This document shows, piece by piece, positions 7,816-15,873 of a DNA stretch of 33,804 nucleotides (within the stretch, counting starts at the first letter, position 1; every line of letters starts with the position of its first letter). The position numbers and the translations under genes are program-made. The stretch is from NCBI GenBank assembly GCA_039028975.1, contig JBCCHB010000172.1:1-33804 (forward strand), written 5' to 3'. Origin of the DNA: JAHBNG01 sp039028975. GTDB taxonomy: Bacteria; Chloroflexota; Anaerolineae; Caldilineales; Caldilineaceae. Under the pieces are notes generated by a model. That model saw only the letters and a list, made by a program, of their open reading frames with translations. It did not search any database and was not told the origin of the DNA.

Positions 7816-8736
7816 TTATTTCATCGTCTCGTATGATATCTGACTTTCACCACACCACAGCCGATCGTAGGAATTCCCAAACTCATCGTTCATTACAAAT
7901 TGCAGACCATCTAGATCGAGAACATAGACATCTTCGCTAAATATTCGCACTTCATACGAATACCCAGACGGCATCTCTTCAAAAAGACTTTCTAGATCTT
8001 GGATGACCTCTTCACTTGTCAAAGTCGAATTTTGGGCACTTGTGTAATACTTCATCGCATACTCACACTCACCGTCAGACAATACATACACGGGACGACT
8101 TGCCTGATACACCCAGAATGTATTGAAGACGCGATTGATCTCCGCTACAGAATAAGAGGTATCGCCGCCAAATTGGGCAAATATCGCTTGACTAAGTTCA
8201 GTCGGAACAGTGCCCGAATCATCTATGGTGACATCAAATCGATTGGCTACACGCCGGACCGGGCCAATATCAACGGTGGCCGCCTTCACCATTGTGACTC
8301 CTGAACCTTCAGGTATCTCTCGGATGACCGGATCTTGATCACTAATAGCCGCTGCATCAAACTTTAAATCCAGATCATCACCCACCGTAAGCTTATAGTC
8401 GATAGGTTGCCAGCGCGGGCCATCCACCAAGTACAGCTCGCGGTCGATGCTCGCCAACCATTCGTCGGAACAGTCGTGGTCCTGACCAGCATTATTCCAG
8501 ACATGAACGACGACTTGATCATCCTCAATGCCCAGATCAAACAACTCACAATTGCGATAACCACGAGTGGTTTGTAAATCGTCCGGGATTTGCGCAGCCA
8601 ATTCCGCAATCACTTCTGGTCCTTCATCGATCGCATTAGGACCGCCATCAATAACTGGACGACATGCAGCTACAAATAGAAGAATTAAAATTAAAAACGA
8701 GCTCACTTTCCGCATTTTGGATTTATCCTTTCGCAT
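7816..8736 (-). CDS. Secreted lipoprotein of unknown function (paralog 1)
   Basis: The product has 306 residues from the ATG at 8736, which has GGGAG 7-8 nt upstream; a second ATG at 8715 is possible. A lipoprotein signal peptide ends in LLFVAAC, giving a lipidated Cys, so the protein should be anchored on the outer face of the membrane. The mature part contains YRNCELFDLGI, CSDEWLASID, VDGPRW and the C-terminal block GYSYEVRIFSEDVYVLD...DEFGNSYDRL. The same architecture occurs in the protein at 12582-13334, so the two are paralogs. Paired cysteines suggest disulfides. It follows the DJ-1/PfpI gene by 50 bp and is probably cotranscribed. No enzyme motif was seen. Confidence 0.8.
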   Translation of the reverse strand: MRKDKSKMRKVSSFLILILLFVAACRPVIDGGPNAIDEGPEVIAELAAQIPDDLQTTRGYRNCELFDLGIEDDQVVVHVWNNAGQDHDCSDEWLASIDRELYLVDGPRWQPIDYKLTVGDDLDLKFDAAAISDQDPVIREIPEGSGVTMVKAATVDIGPVRRVANRFDVTIDDSGTVPTELSQAIFAQFGGDTSYSVAEINRVFNTFWVYQASRPVYVLSDGECEYAMKYYTSAQNSTLTSEEVIQDLESLFEEMPSGYSYEVRIFSEDVYVLDLDGLQFVMNDEFGNSYDRLWCGESQISYETMK

Positions 8737-8786
8737 TACGTTGCTCCCTGACTGCCTTGGTATCATCTTCTATGTTGTGGAGCGCA

Positions 8787-9692
8787 TTAGACCTTTTGCC
8801 CTTCGGCAATTTTTTCCACGAGCATCATCATCTTCTGTGCGGCTTCTGCACCGGCGTTCTGATTCTGCCCGGTGACAAGTCGCCCATCGACGACGGTAAT
8901 ATCGGCAAAGAAGTCGTTAAAGGCGGTGTTGCTGTTGAACTTTGCGCCAGCTTTGCGGAGTTCGGTTTCTGGGTGCATCGGCGTGACGCTAATACCCAAT
9001 TCACGAATCTGCTTGTCGGTCACGCTGGTGGCGTTGCGCCCTTGCAGCAATGGGTTGCCGTTCTCGTCCTTCGCGTTGAGAAAGCCCAATGCCCCGTGAC
9101 AAACCGACCCCACCACCGCGCCGTCGATATAGGCTTCGGTGGTCTTCTCTCCCAAGACCTCAGAGTAGCCCAAATCATACGACGCGCCCCATCCTCCGGC
9201 CATATAGACGATGTCGTACTCGGTAAAGTCAAGGTCATCGATGTTCAGCGAGTTCTCGATCTTGTTCATCGCAGGTTTGTCAGCAAGAAAGCGCCGATCA
9301 TCCGGTGTAGGGAGGGGCCAGCGAACCGTTTGTGGGTCAATCGGGATGTTGCCGCCTTTGACACTGCCGAGATCCACCTGGATATTGGCTTCTAAGAATT
9401 GATAGTAAGGGACGGATAACTCGGACAGCGCAACCCCTGTCTTGTTGCCTGTGTCGCCCAATGTGTCGTGGTTCGTCCCGATGATGAGCGCCTTTTTCTC
9501 TGGCAGATTGAACTCGCGTCCGTGGTAATGTGGGTGTACGCCCAACAGATTGAGCAGGTGCGGCAACCTTAGATAAACGAGTGAGCCATAGACAACCAAG
9601 GCAATGAGCCCTGCTAGCGGACCGGCGGCGGCAAACAAAATGCCCGCGATGAGCAGTCCAATAAGGATAAGTGAGCCAAATAGTGCTTTCAT
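8787..9692 (-). CDS. Membrane-anchored DJ-1/PfpI (glutamine amidotransferase-like) protein
   Basis: The product has 301 residues. Two hydrophobic segments at about residues 5-42 precede a DJ-1/PfpI domain from about residue 65. The nucleophile elbow is GSVCHGALGF with Cys198 and His199, the helper Glu is E91 in GVALSEL, and VYMAGGWGA is the usual glycine-rich strand end. This layout is closest to Hsp31/YhbO-like or ThiJ proteins, whose members act as glyoxalases, chaperones or proteases; which applies here is unknown. The N-terminal anchor is unusual for the family. A lipoprotein gene follows 50 bp downstream. Confidence 0.87.
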   Translation of the reverse strand: MKALFGSLILIGLLIAGILFAAAGPLAGLIALVVYGSLVYLRLPHLLNLLGVHPHYHGREFNLPEKKALIIGTNHDTLGDTGNKTGVALSELSVPYYQFLEANIQVDLGSVKGGNIPIDPQTVRWPLPTPDDRRFLADKPAMNKIENSLNIDDLDFTEYDIVYMAGGWGASYDLGYSEVLGEKTTEAYIDGAVVGSVCHGALGFLNAKDENGNPLLQGRNATSVTDKQIRELGISVTPMHPETELRKAGAKFNSNTAFNDFFADITVVDGRLVTGQNQNAGAEAAQKMMMLVEKIAEGQKV

Positions 9693-9739
9693 GTTTCTAT
9701 TTCTCCTGTTGAATATGTGTTGCTTTCGTTAAATACGCT

Positions 9740-10012
9740 TTGTTGCGTTTGATTTATACCAAATGCCTCACCAAGCACCGTGAATGACGGCACTTGTAGC
9801 CCGTCCATTTTGGGCGGGAAACTAGGAATGCCCGACTACCCCGCCCTGCAAGGCTAATCGTTGTCCATAAATGGCTGTTTTGTGATGCCCGCCTAGGGTT
9901 AAAACCCTGGGCTACCAAACGGACGCCCCATCAATGGGGCTTGTTGCCCGACAAAATAGCCCGGTTTAGCGGGCGTCTGTTCTGTAGCCCGACGGCTTCA
10001 GCCTCGGGCGGG
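9740..10012. repeat. Cluster of REP-like GC-rich hairpins
   Basis: This gene-free stretch holds several perfect short hairpins in a row: AGGGTT/AACCCT (9895-9908), GCCCCA/TGGGGC (9925-9940), GCCCG/CGGGC (9959-9974) and the longer GCCCGA..TCGGGC with inner GGCT/AGCC (9987-10009). Each is joined to phrases such as GTAGCCCG and GGGCTACC. The pattern is that of repetitive extragenic palindromes. It lies between the sulfatase 3' end and the DJ-1 gene start and may end or process the upstream transcript. Confidence 0.6.
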
Positions 10013-10051
10013 CACCGATTAACCCGTTTCTCTGGCTGAAGATGTGGGTTT

Positions 10052-12514
10052 TTATAAGGTTGTCTTGTTGCGAGCTACCTGCTGTGCGAGTGCCTCCCCC
10101 ATCGCCTCATACAGCGGCGGCATTTGTCTGTCTAGAAGCCAGCCTAAAACGGGCAGAAGCGGACCCGTGAACGTCTCTTGTATGACCACACGGGTGCGAT
10201 CGTCCGACAGCGGCAGAAGATGTACACTAAAGACGGGGGTGAGTAAGTTCAGTGGAACATGGTCCTCCCACTCGAATTGAGTGGGCTTGTCAGCCACTTT
10301 CACAGTCGCTGGAAGCACTGCCGGAGCCAATGTAGTTTGTACGCGCAGGCTCTCACCCACGACCAAGTCACCTTCAACATTACTCAGCAGCGGATTCCAA
10401 GACTCGTACGCGGCAAAGTCTGTTACCACATCCCACACATCCTCTATCGAGGCGTCAATGTCAATCTGGGAACTGTAAGCACGCTGTTCAGAGTCCAAGG
10501 GACCGAGAATGTCTCGGATCTTGCGCCGCAGGCTGCGCAGTTGACCGAGCATAATGCCTGCCACAAGACTCGACGTGGCCGCGCTGGCGGTGCCTGCTTC
10601 GACGCTGCTCGACAAAATCGGCGCATCGCCAATCACGACGCCAAACACATATATCAACAAAATGACAAGGCCGGCGATGTCCATGCGGGAAACAACATGG
10701 CCGCTCTCATCGTCCCAAGAGATTAGCGTCATCCGGCTGAAGAAAAGGGTGCCCATCAGCACCCCAATCACAAGGGCAAGCACCGTGCCGAGGACCATTG
10801 CGCCCTGAAAAAAGAGCTGATAGAGAGCCGCCAACGCCGTCACCACGAGAACGATCTGATAGAGCCGCTGACGCCGCTTGATACCGCCGTCAATTGGATC
10901 ATGACGCACATCCGCTGGTGCGGCATAGCCTTGGTCGTAGGCCTCTGTGGTCGGGAATTGGATCTCCGGTGGCGTTGTGCCGTGGGTCTGCATCACCTCG
11001 ATGAGCCGGTTGTGCAGCCTGTGCCGTTCTTCGGCACAACTTGGCTGGAAGTTCGTCGGATGGGCGAGATTGGTGGACTCATGGGGATCGTATTTCAGAT
11101 CGTACATTTCGTACTCGACAGGTGCGCCCTTGAAGGGATCGTAGTAGACCGCGTACTTCCAATCTTTTTCGATGATGGCCCGGATGCAGTTCGCACCGCC
11201 GCCCAACAGCGTGAATTGATCGTCCTCATAGGTGAAGTGAAGGGTATCCTGCACTTCACTCTCGGCGTTCGCCAGAATCGGCGTTAAATCTTGCCCACGA
11301 AACTGGAAGCGTTCCGGGTTGGGTACATCGGCGATTGACGCGAGGGTCGGCAGAATGTCAACCAGCGAGGCAAAAGCGTCGGTCGTTTGCGGTTCCGGGA
11401 AGAGTTTCGAATTGGAGAATATCAGCGGGACACTGAGCGTTTCGCGGTAGGTATTGTAGAACTTCTGGCGCATTTTGCCGTGTGCCATGCACAGCTCACC
11501 GTGGTCGCTCGTGCGAATCACCAGCGTCTCTTCGGTGAGGCCGTTGGCATCGAGCGCGTCCAGCACTTTGCCGATCTGCTTATCCACTTCCCGACACAGA
11601 TAAGCGTAAAAGCGGACGTAGTTAAGCTGTCGTTCCCTAGTGCGTACGTTACCAAGGCCGATATTTGTCAAGCGCCGAAACGCGCCATGTGCAGATGGCT
11701 TGGTCGATAAATCCTCATCCACCGTCGGCGGCAGATCAATTGGTAGGTTCTCAAAGTCTTCCAGCTTATAGCCAGCTTGCTCAAAGATGGCTTGGCGTCC
11801 AAACGGATTCTGGATACCCCGTCCTGGATACCCCTGCACGTCATGGGGATTCACTAGCGAAACGATGAGACAAAAAGGTTTGTCGCCCTTGTAGGTGTTC
11901 AAAAAATGGACCGCACTCTGCCGAAATTGCTCATCTTTGGCCATATGGTGTCCGGCGGCTGTGCCCGTGCCGTCCACATAGCGCCCGTCGTTGTTGATGT
12001 CTCCACCACCGTAATCATTGATGCCAATCGGATCACTCATATCGGGCGGGTTCCACTCTTGGAAGCCGTAGCGTTCCGCCATGAAGGGCACGTCTGCATC
12101 CGACCAGTAGTGTCGCGCCGCATCACCGTCGTACTTGACCGGGCGCGAAAGGTGAAACTTGCCCTTCAGCACAACGTGGTAGCCAGCTTCGGCCAGTACC
12201 GTTGCGATATTCGGGGTCTCTGACGATAGCTGCGCTCGACTTCGTTGCCATTTGGCGTTAGGGTCATCGCAGAAGATCAAATTCTTGACGCCGTGCTGCG
12301 CGGGATACAGACCCGTCATTAGCGAGGCGCGACTGGGTGAGCAGGCTGCGGTGGCGCAATGTGCATTGCGAAAGCTAAGGCCGTTCGCCATGAGGCGGCA
12401 GCGTGCTTGGAGATTCTCCTCAGCCCAGCCTTCGGGCCAGTGCATCACCTCCCGCTCTTGATCGGTAACGATGAGAACGATATTAGGCTTTTTGGGTAGT
12501 TTGTCTAAATTCAT
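10052..12514 (-). CDS. Sulfatase fused to a four-helix membrane segment and an SRPBCC domain
   Basis: The product has 820 residues. Residues 10-540 form a type I sulfatase: NIVLIVTDQE with the metal Asp, then CSPSRASLMTG (Cys58 to be converted to formylglycine) and the distal metal-site TSDHGE. The usual N-terminal signal peptide is absent. Residues about 550-660 contain four hydrophobic helices, and about 680-820 an SRPBCC/polyketide-cyclase domain (IDASIEDVWDVVTDFAAYESWNP and the long C-terminal helix). The sulfatase would hydrolyse sulfate or related esters and the SRPBCC pocket would hold a hydrophobic ligand. This order of domains is unusual. GAGGA precedes the ATG, and it is the last gene of a three-gene minus-strand cluster. 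Confidence 0.9.
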   Translation of the reverse strand: MNLDKLPKKPNIVLIVTDQEREVMHWPEGWAEENLQARCRLMANGLSFRNAHCATAACSPSRASLMTGLYPAQHGVKNLIFCDDPNAKWQRSRAQLSSETPNIATVLAEAGYHVVLKGKFHLSRPVKYDGDAARHYWSDADVPFMAERYGFQEWNPPDMSDPIGINDYGGGDINNDGRYVDGTGTAAGHHMAKDEQFRQSAVHFLNTYKGDKPFCLIVSLVNPHDVQGYPGRGIQNPFGRQAIFEQAGYKLEDFENLPIDLPPTVDEDLSTKPSAHGAFRRLTNIGLGNVRTRERQLNYVRFYAYLCREVDKQIGKVLDALDANGLTEETLVIRTSDHGELCMAHGKMRQKFYNTYRETLSVPLIFSNSKLFPEPQTTDAFASLVDILPTLASIADVPNPERFQFRGQDLTPILANAESEVQDTLHFTYEDDQFTLLGGGANCIRAIIEKDWKYAVYYDPFKGAPVEYEMYDLKYDPHESTNLAHPTNFQPSCAEERHRLHNRLIEVMQTHGTTPPEIQFPTTEAYDQGYAAPADVRHDPIDGGIKRRQRLYQIVLVVTALAALYQLFFQGAMVLGTVLALVIGVLMGTLFFSRMTLISWDDESGHVVSRMDIAGLVILLIYVFGVVIGDAPILSSSVEAGTASAATSSLVAGIMLGQLRSLRRKIRDILGPLDSEQRAYSSQIDIDASIEDVWDVVTDFAAYESWNPLLSNVEGDLVVGESLRVQTTLAPAVLPATVKVADKPTQFEWEDHVPLNLLTPVFSVHLLPLSDDRTRVVIQETFTGPLLPVLGWLLDRQMPPLYEAMGEALAQQVARNKTTL

Positions 12515-12581
12515 CTGTTTTCCTCAAGAATCTATTAACCTGAATAAGGGCACCCTTTTTGGTCTTATGTTTAGCTTCGTA

Positions 12582-13334
12582 CTATTGGGCATTCACGGGC
12601 GCGACCTTCTGATACGAGTTGAGCAGATCATCACCAATCACATAGGCCAACCCATCTGCGATCATTTTAGAATCCTCGGTCAAAATCCTTGCTTGATAGC
12701 TCCAGCCTTCTGGCAATTCCAGCCGCTCACCCAATGTCTCCAAATCATCGATGGTCAAGGTCGGGTCGATACTCTGAGAATAAGATTGCATCCGGTAGAC
12801 CTCGCCCGTTGGCGAGGTCAATTCATAGACCATTTCGCCAGCGTTGTAGATGAACGTAGTAGTGCGCTGGACCTCATTATCTGTATAGAGTTCGTCACCA
12901 ACGGTGCCTTCCCACACTTTGGTCTCTAACCTTGCCGCTAGTCTCATTTCGATGCCGCCAAAATCAGCAATTTTCCCTTGCGCTGTTTCGCCACTACCAG
13001 TGACCTCATTCAGCACCCAGTAGCGGGGGCCATTTATTTTGACCGCTGCTGCGTCGTATGCTTCGACCAGTCTCTCTACCTCCAGTGCGTTCCACAGATC
13101 GGCCGGACAGTCATTGAGGCCGATGGTGTTGTAGACTTCAATGTTAAATGTTACGCCGCTCCGAAAGACGGGAATGATCTCGCAGTAGCGGTAATTGCGA
13201 ATATCATCTGGGGGCGTCAAGAATTGGGATTGGGTGACCTCCGGAACCGTTTGAGATTCTTTAAGGGCAACACAGCCGGTCATGAGTGCAGTCAGTAAGA
13301 CGGCAAGAAGTAGGTATTGTGAAATACGTTTCAT
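12582..13334 (-). CDS. Secreted lipoprotein of unknown function (paralog 2)
   Basis: The product has 250 residues from the ATG at 13334, which has AAGGAA upstream; an in-frame extension to 13400 lacks a ribosome site. A signal peptide ends in the lipobox LMTGC. The mature region shows YRYCEIIPVFRSG, NTIGLNDCPADLWNALE, INGPRYWVLNEVTG and FGGIEMRLAA, and ends with LPEGWSYQARILTED and NSYQKV. The matching blocks in the lipoprotein at 7816-8736 mark a shared family. Between the copper-oxidase fusion (55 bp upstream) and the sulfatase (67 bp downstream), it is probably part of their operon. No catalytic motif is visible; it may bind a ligand or partner at the cell surface. Confidence 0.82.
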   Translation of the reverse strand: MKRISQYLLLAVLLTALMTGCVALKESQTVPEVTQSQFLTPPDDIRNYRYCEIIPVFRSGVTFNIEVYNTIGLNDCPADLWNALEVERLVEAYDAAAVKINGPRYWVLNEVTGSGETAQGKIADFGGIEMRLAARLETKVWEGTVGDELYTDNEVQRTTTFIYNAGEMVYELTSPTGEVYRMQSYSQSIDPTLTIDDLETLGERLELPEGWSYQARILTEDSKMIADGLAYVIGDDLLNSYQKVAPVNAQ

Positions 13335-13389
13335 TAGGTTCTTTTCCTTAGAGTTTAGTAGAATGGTAAATATAGATTCGGCTTGCCTA

Positions 13390-15708
13390 CTAGCTGTCAC
13401 GCCGGTTTACGGCAGCCAGTTGGCGAAAGATCTCCCGCAAACTGCCCCCGCGGACGAAGACAAACGCAGCGGCCAACAGCGCAAGCAATACCGCCCACAG
13501 CAAGACCTGCACAGCTCCCGGCAGCATGGCCAACCTCAACATGCCGATGCGCCCCCAGGTTGGTAGCCAGTTGGGATAGATGCCGAGAGAGTTAACAAAC
13601 AACGCGCCGCCTTCTAACTCGATGAAACCATCCGCGGGCTTGAACGTGGCGACGTTGAGGCACATCTCATCGTTTGTGCCTTCGCCCCACGTCATGTAGC
13701 GAAAGTCACTGGTTTTAGATTCTTTAGTGTTGGATTCGTTTGTATTGTCCCAGGTACAGGTCACCCGCAAAACGTCTCCTTCCTTGACTGGAATAGGTTC
13801 CAGGTAATCGTAGGTCCCCTGCCAGTTGAAATCCCAAATCGGAATATCTTGCATGATGATCGGGCTTGCCCCGTCGGGATTGAGCGTAACGCGTATTGAG
13901 ACCCCGCGTGTGTGCATATGTGGTGTGGAGGAAACCATCTCGCCATCCACGGGCACCCGCCAATCGCAACTGCTGACAGCGTTTTCCGCGGTTGAATCTA
14001 CATAGTCAAGCTCATCTTTATTGCAGAACATAAAGAGTATCTCAGCCAGTTCTTGATCCACCTCCGGCTTCTCCGACAGGGAAACATCACGCTCGCAGGC
14101 TGGGTTCTCACTCTCTACTGGGCAGGGGATTTCGACCGGTGCAAGTAGCGGGATGCCGAGCAGCGGCGTGAGCCCGGAATCGGCTGATTCGACCTGCAAA
14201 ACGGCGCTCGTTTGATCTGGATAGAAGCCTGCCTCGTAATTGTAGTGGACTTGCATCACAACCAGGCCACCGGGCGGAACGTAGATGCCTGAACCGGATG
14301 CCGTAGTCGTAGCGCCACTGCCAGGCACCCAAGTACCCACCGAATTGCCGATCGCGCCCGGGCTGCTGGTAGAAAGTCCGGGACCGCCAAAGCACTCCCA
14401 GCCAAGCCGATCATCTTCCGCCGCCAGCGCTGCCGCTTCCACTTCTGTACCGGGTTCGCCCTGAAACAGAATCACATGATGCACGACGCGCTTGTCGCCC
14501 GGAATCACTTCGCTACCGGTAACAAATCCTCCGTTGGGAAGCTGTGGGTCGAGCATGAAGCAGCGATAATCATCGCTGATGTCACCGGCAGGTACGTACG
14601 GCTCTGGCATCGTTAGGATGATATCTTCTCGTAGCGTGACACCTAGCGGAGAACGGTCTTCCAGCGGTTCGTCCAGCGGCACGTCACTCGGCGCTCCGGC
14701 CGCGATCCACTCGATTAGTTGCGCCTTTTCGGCTTCGCTCAAGCTGCGGTCCATCTTGAATGCAGGTGCTTCATGGCTGGGGGACCATGGTGGCATAAAG
14801 CCCGTCTGGATCATCAATGCCAAATCATCCGCGTACTCGACCACGTCCCCAACCGTCTCCATGGGGAAGAGCGTGTGGCCGATTTCGCCATCGACATGGC
14901 AAGCCACACATTTTGCCTCGACAATGGGTCGAATATCGCTAAAGACCAGATCGCTTTCTATGGGCTCAACCGATCCAGCGTTCAGCGGCGGTGCAGTCAC
15001 AGGCGACGCCGTACCGTCGGGCAGCGCCACAAAGTCAAGTGACAACTGCATCTCATCCTCAGTCGAAAGCAGGCCGACAATGCTAATCGGTCCCACACCA
15101 AAGTCGGACATCAAGATATCAGTCGTCGCTCGGCCAACCATCCGATCGGCTTCCAACGTCAGTTCAACTGTCCAGTCGGACTGGATGGTGGTCTCGCGCA
15201 CGGTGAGAAAGCCGTGCAGCACGAAGCTGATCGGTTCGCCAACGGCAATCGCGTCTGGGAAATCTTGCTCCGCTTGGGGAATGAAGGTCGCTTCAGGATA
15301 GAGGCTGGATTCGAGATAGCTCTTGCGAATCTGGCGGTCGCGCTGCTTGCTGTCGGAGGTTAACTGCTCGATATTGACTGTGATCATCCCCAACTGCGAA
15401 TTGGCAGGATTCTCCCAATCGACCAGACCTTCGCCGTTGATGGCAGTCGTCTCGCCAACCACCAACTTGCCGTCAATGGTGCCAACGTACACTTCCTGCA
15501 CACTGTAGCGGGCGACGGATTGGTTGGGGTCGATACGATAGAGGGTCTGCTGTCCAGTTGGCCGTGGCAGTTCGGGCGGAGGGGGCGCAGTGACGCCATC
15601 CACCGCTTGTATGTCGCCATCGTGTGCCAGCACTTGCGCAGGCGAGAAGCTAGCCAGTAAGAAGTTGAATAGGAGTAAAGCTGTGAAAATGATTGTTATC
15701 TTGCGCAT
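13390..15708 (-). CDS. Exported YceI / cytochrome c / copper type II monooxygenase-like fusion
   Basis: The product has 772 residues. A signal peptide (1-29) is followed by a YceI lipocalin-like domain (about 55-230). A haem-binding segment with CVACH at 267-271 and a possible distal Met in FMPPW comes next. From about 360 to 700 lies a region resembling the two domains of peptidylglycine/dopamine monooxygenases. All six copper ligands of that family have counterparts: His410, His411 and His488 (VVHHVIL, QVHYN) and His597, His599 and Met682 (PHMHT, DEMC). A C-terminal membrane helix (about 730-752) anchors it. I infer an envelope redox enzyme in which the haem may feed electrons to copper; the substrate is unknown. 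The lipoprotein and sulfatase genes follow. Confidence 0.85.
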   Translation of the reverse strand: MRKITIIFTALLLFNFLLASFSPAQVLAHDGDIQAVDGVTAPPPPELPRPTGQQTLYRIDPNQSVARYSVQEVYVGTIDGKLVVGETTAINGEGLVDWENPANSQLGMITVNIEQLTSDSKQRDRQIRKSYLESSLYPEATFIPQAEQDFPDAIAVGEPISFVLHGFLTVRETTIQSDWTVELTLEADRMVGRATTDILMSDFGVGPISIVGLLSTEDEMQLSLDFVALPDGTASPVTAPPLNAGSVEPIESDLVFSDIRPIVEAKCVACHVDGEIGHTLFPMETVGDVVEYADDLALMIQTGFMPPWSPSHEAPAFKMDRSLSEAEKAQLIEWIAAGAPSDVPLDEPLEDRSPLGVTLREDIILTMPEPYVPAGDISDDYRCFMLDPQLPNGGFVTGSEVIPGDKRVVHHVILFQGEPGTEVEAAALAAEDDRLGWECFGGPGLSTSSPGAIGNSVGTWVPGSGATTTASGSGIYVPPGGLVVMQVHYNYEAGFYPDQTSAVLQVESADSGLTPLLGIPLLAPVEIPCPVESENPACERDVSLSEKPEVDQELAEILFMFCNKDELDYVDSTAENAVSSCDWRVPVDGEMVSSTPHMHTRGVSIRVTLNPDGASPIIMQDIPIWDFNWQGTYDYLEPIPVKEGDVLRVTCTWDNTNESNTKESKTSDFRYMTWGEGTNDEMCLNVATFKPADGFIELEGGALFVNSLGIYPNWLPTWGRIGMLRLAMLPGAVQVLLWAVLLALLAAAFVFVRGGSLREIFRQLAAVNRRDS

Positions 15709-15807
15709 TGATTGCTCTCTCTTGAATCAGAAATGGGATGCACTGTTTTCCATGCGCCACTATAGAGCAAAGATGTCACGGACGGCAGTGACCGCTGTCA
15801 TGGGTTT

Positions 15808-15829
15808 TGTCACAGAATAATTTGTGACA
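15808..15829. promoter_or_regulatory. TGTCACA-N8-TGTGACA inverted repeat in a divergent promoter region
   Basis: TGTCACA (15808-15814) and TGTGACA (15823-15829) form a perfect 7-bp inverted repeat. It lies between the minus-strand copper-fusion gene (start 15708) and the plus-strand sensor kinase (start 15874). Further GTCAC/GTGAC strings occur at 15775-15795 and 15831-15836. It is a candidate site for a dimeric regulator, possibly the NarL-type regulator of this locus. Confidence 0.4.
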
Positions 15830-15873
15830 CCAGTCACTCTCAATCTATGACAAAGCTGTGTTACGATAGGCAG

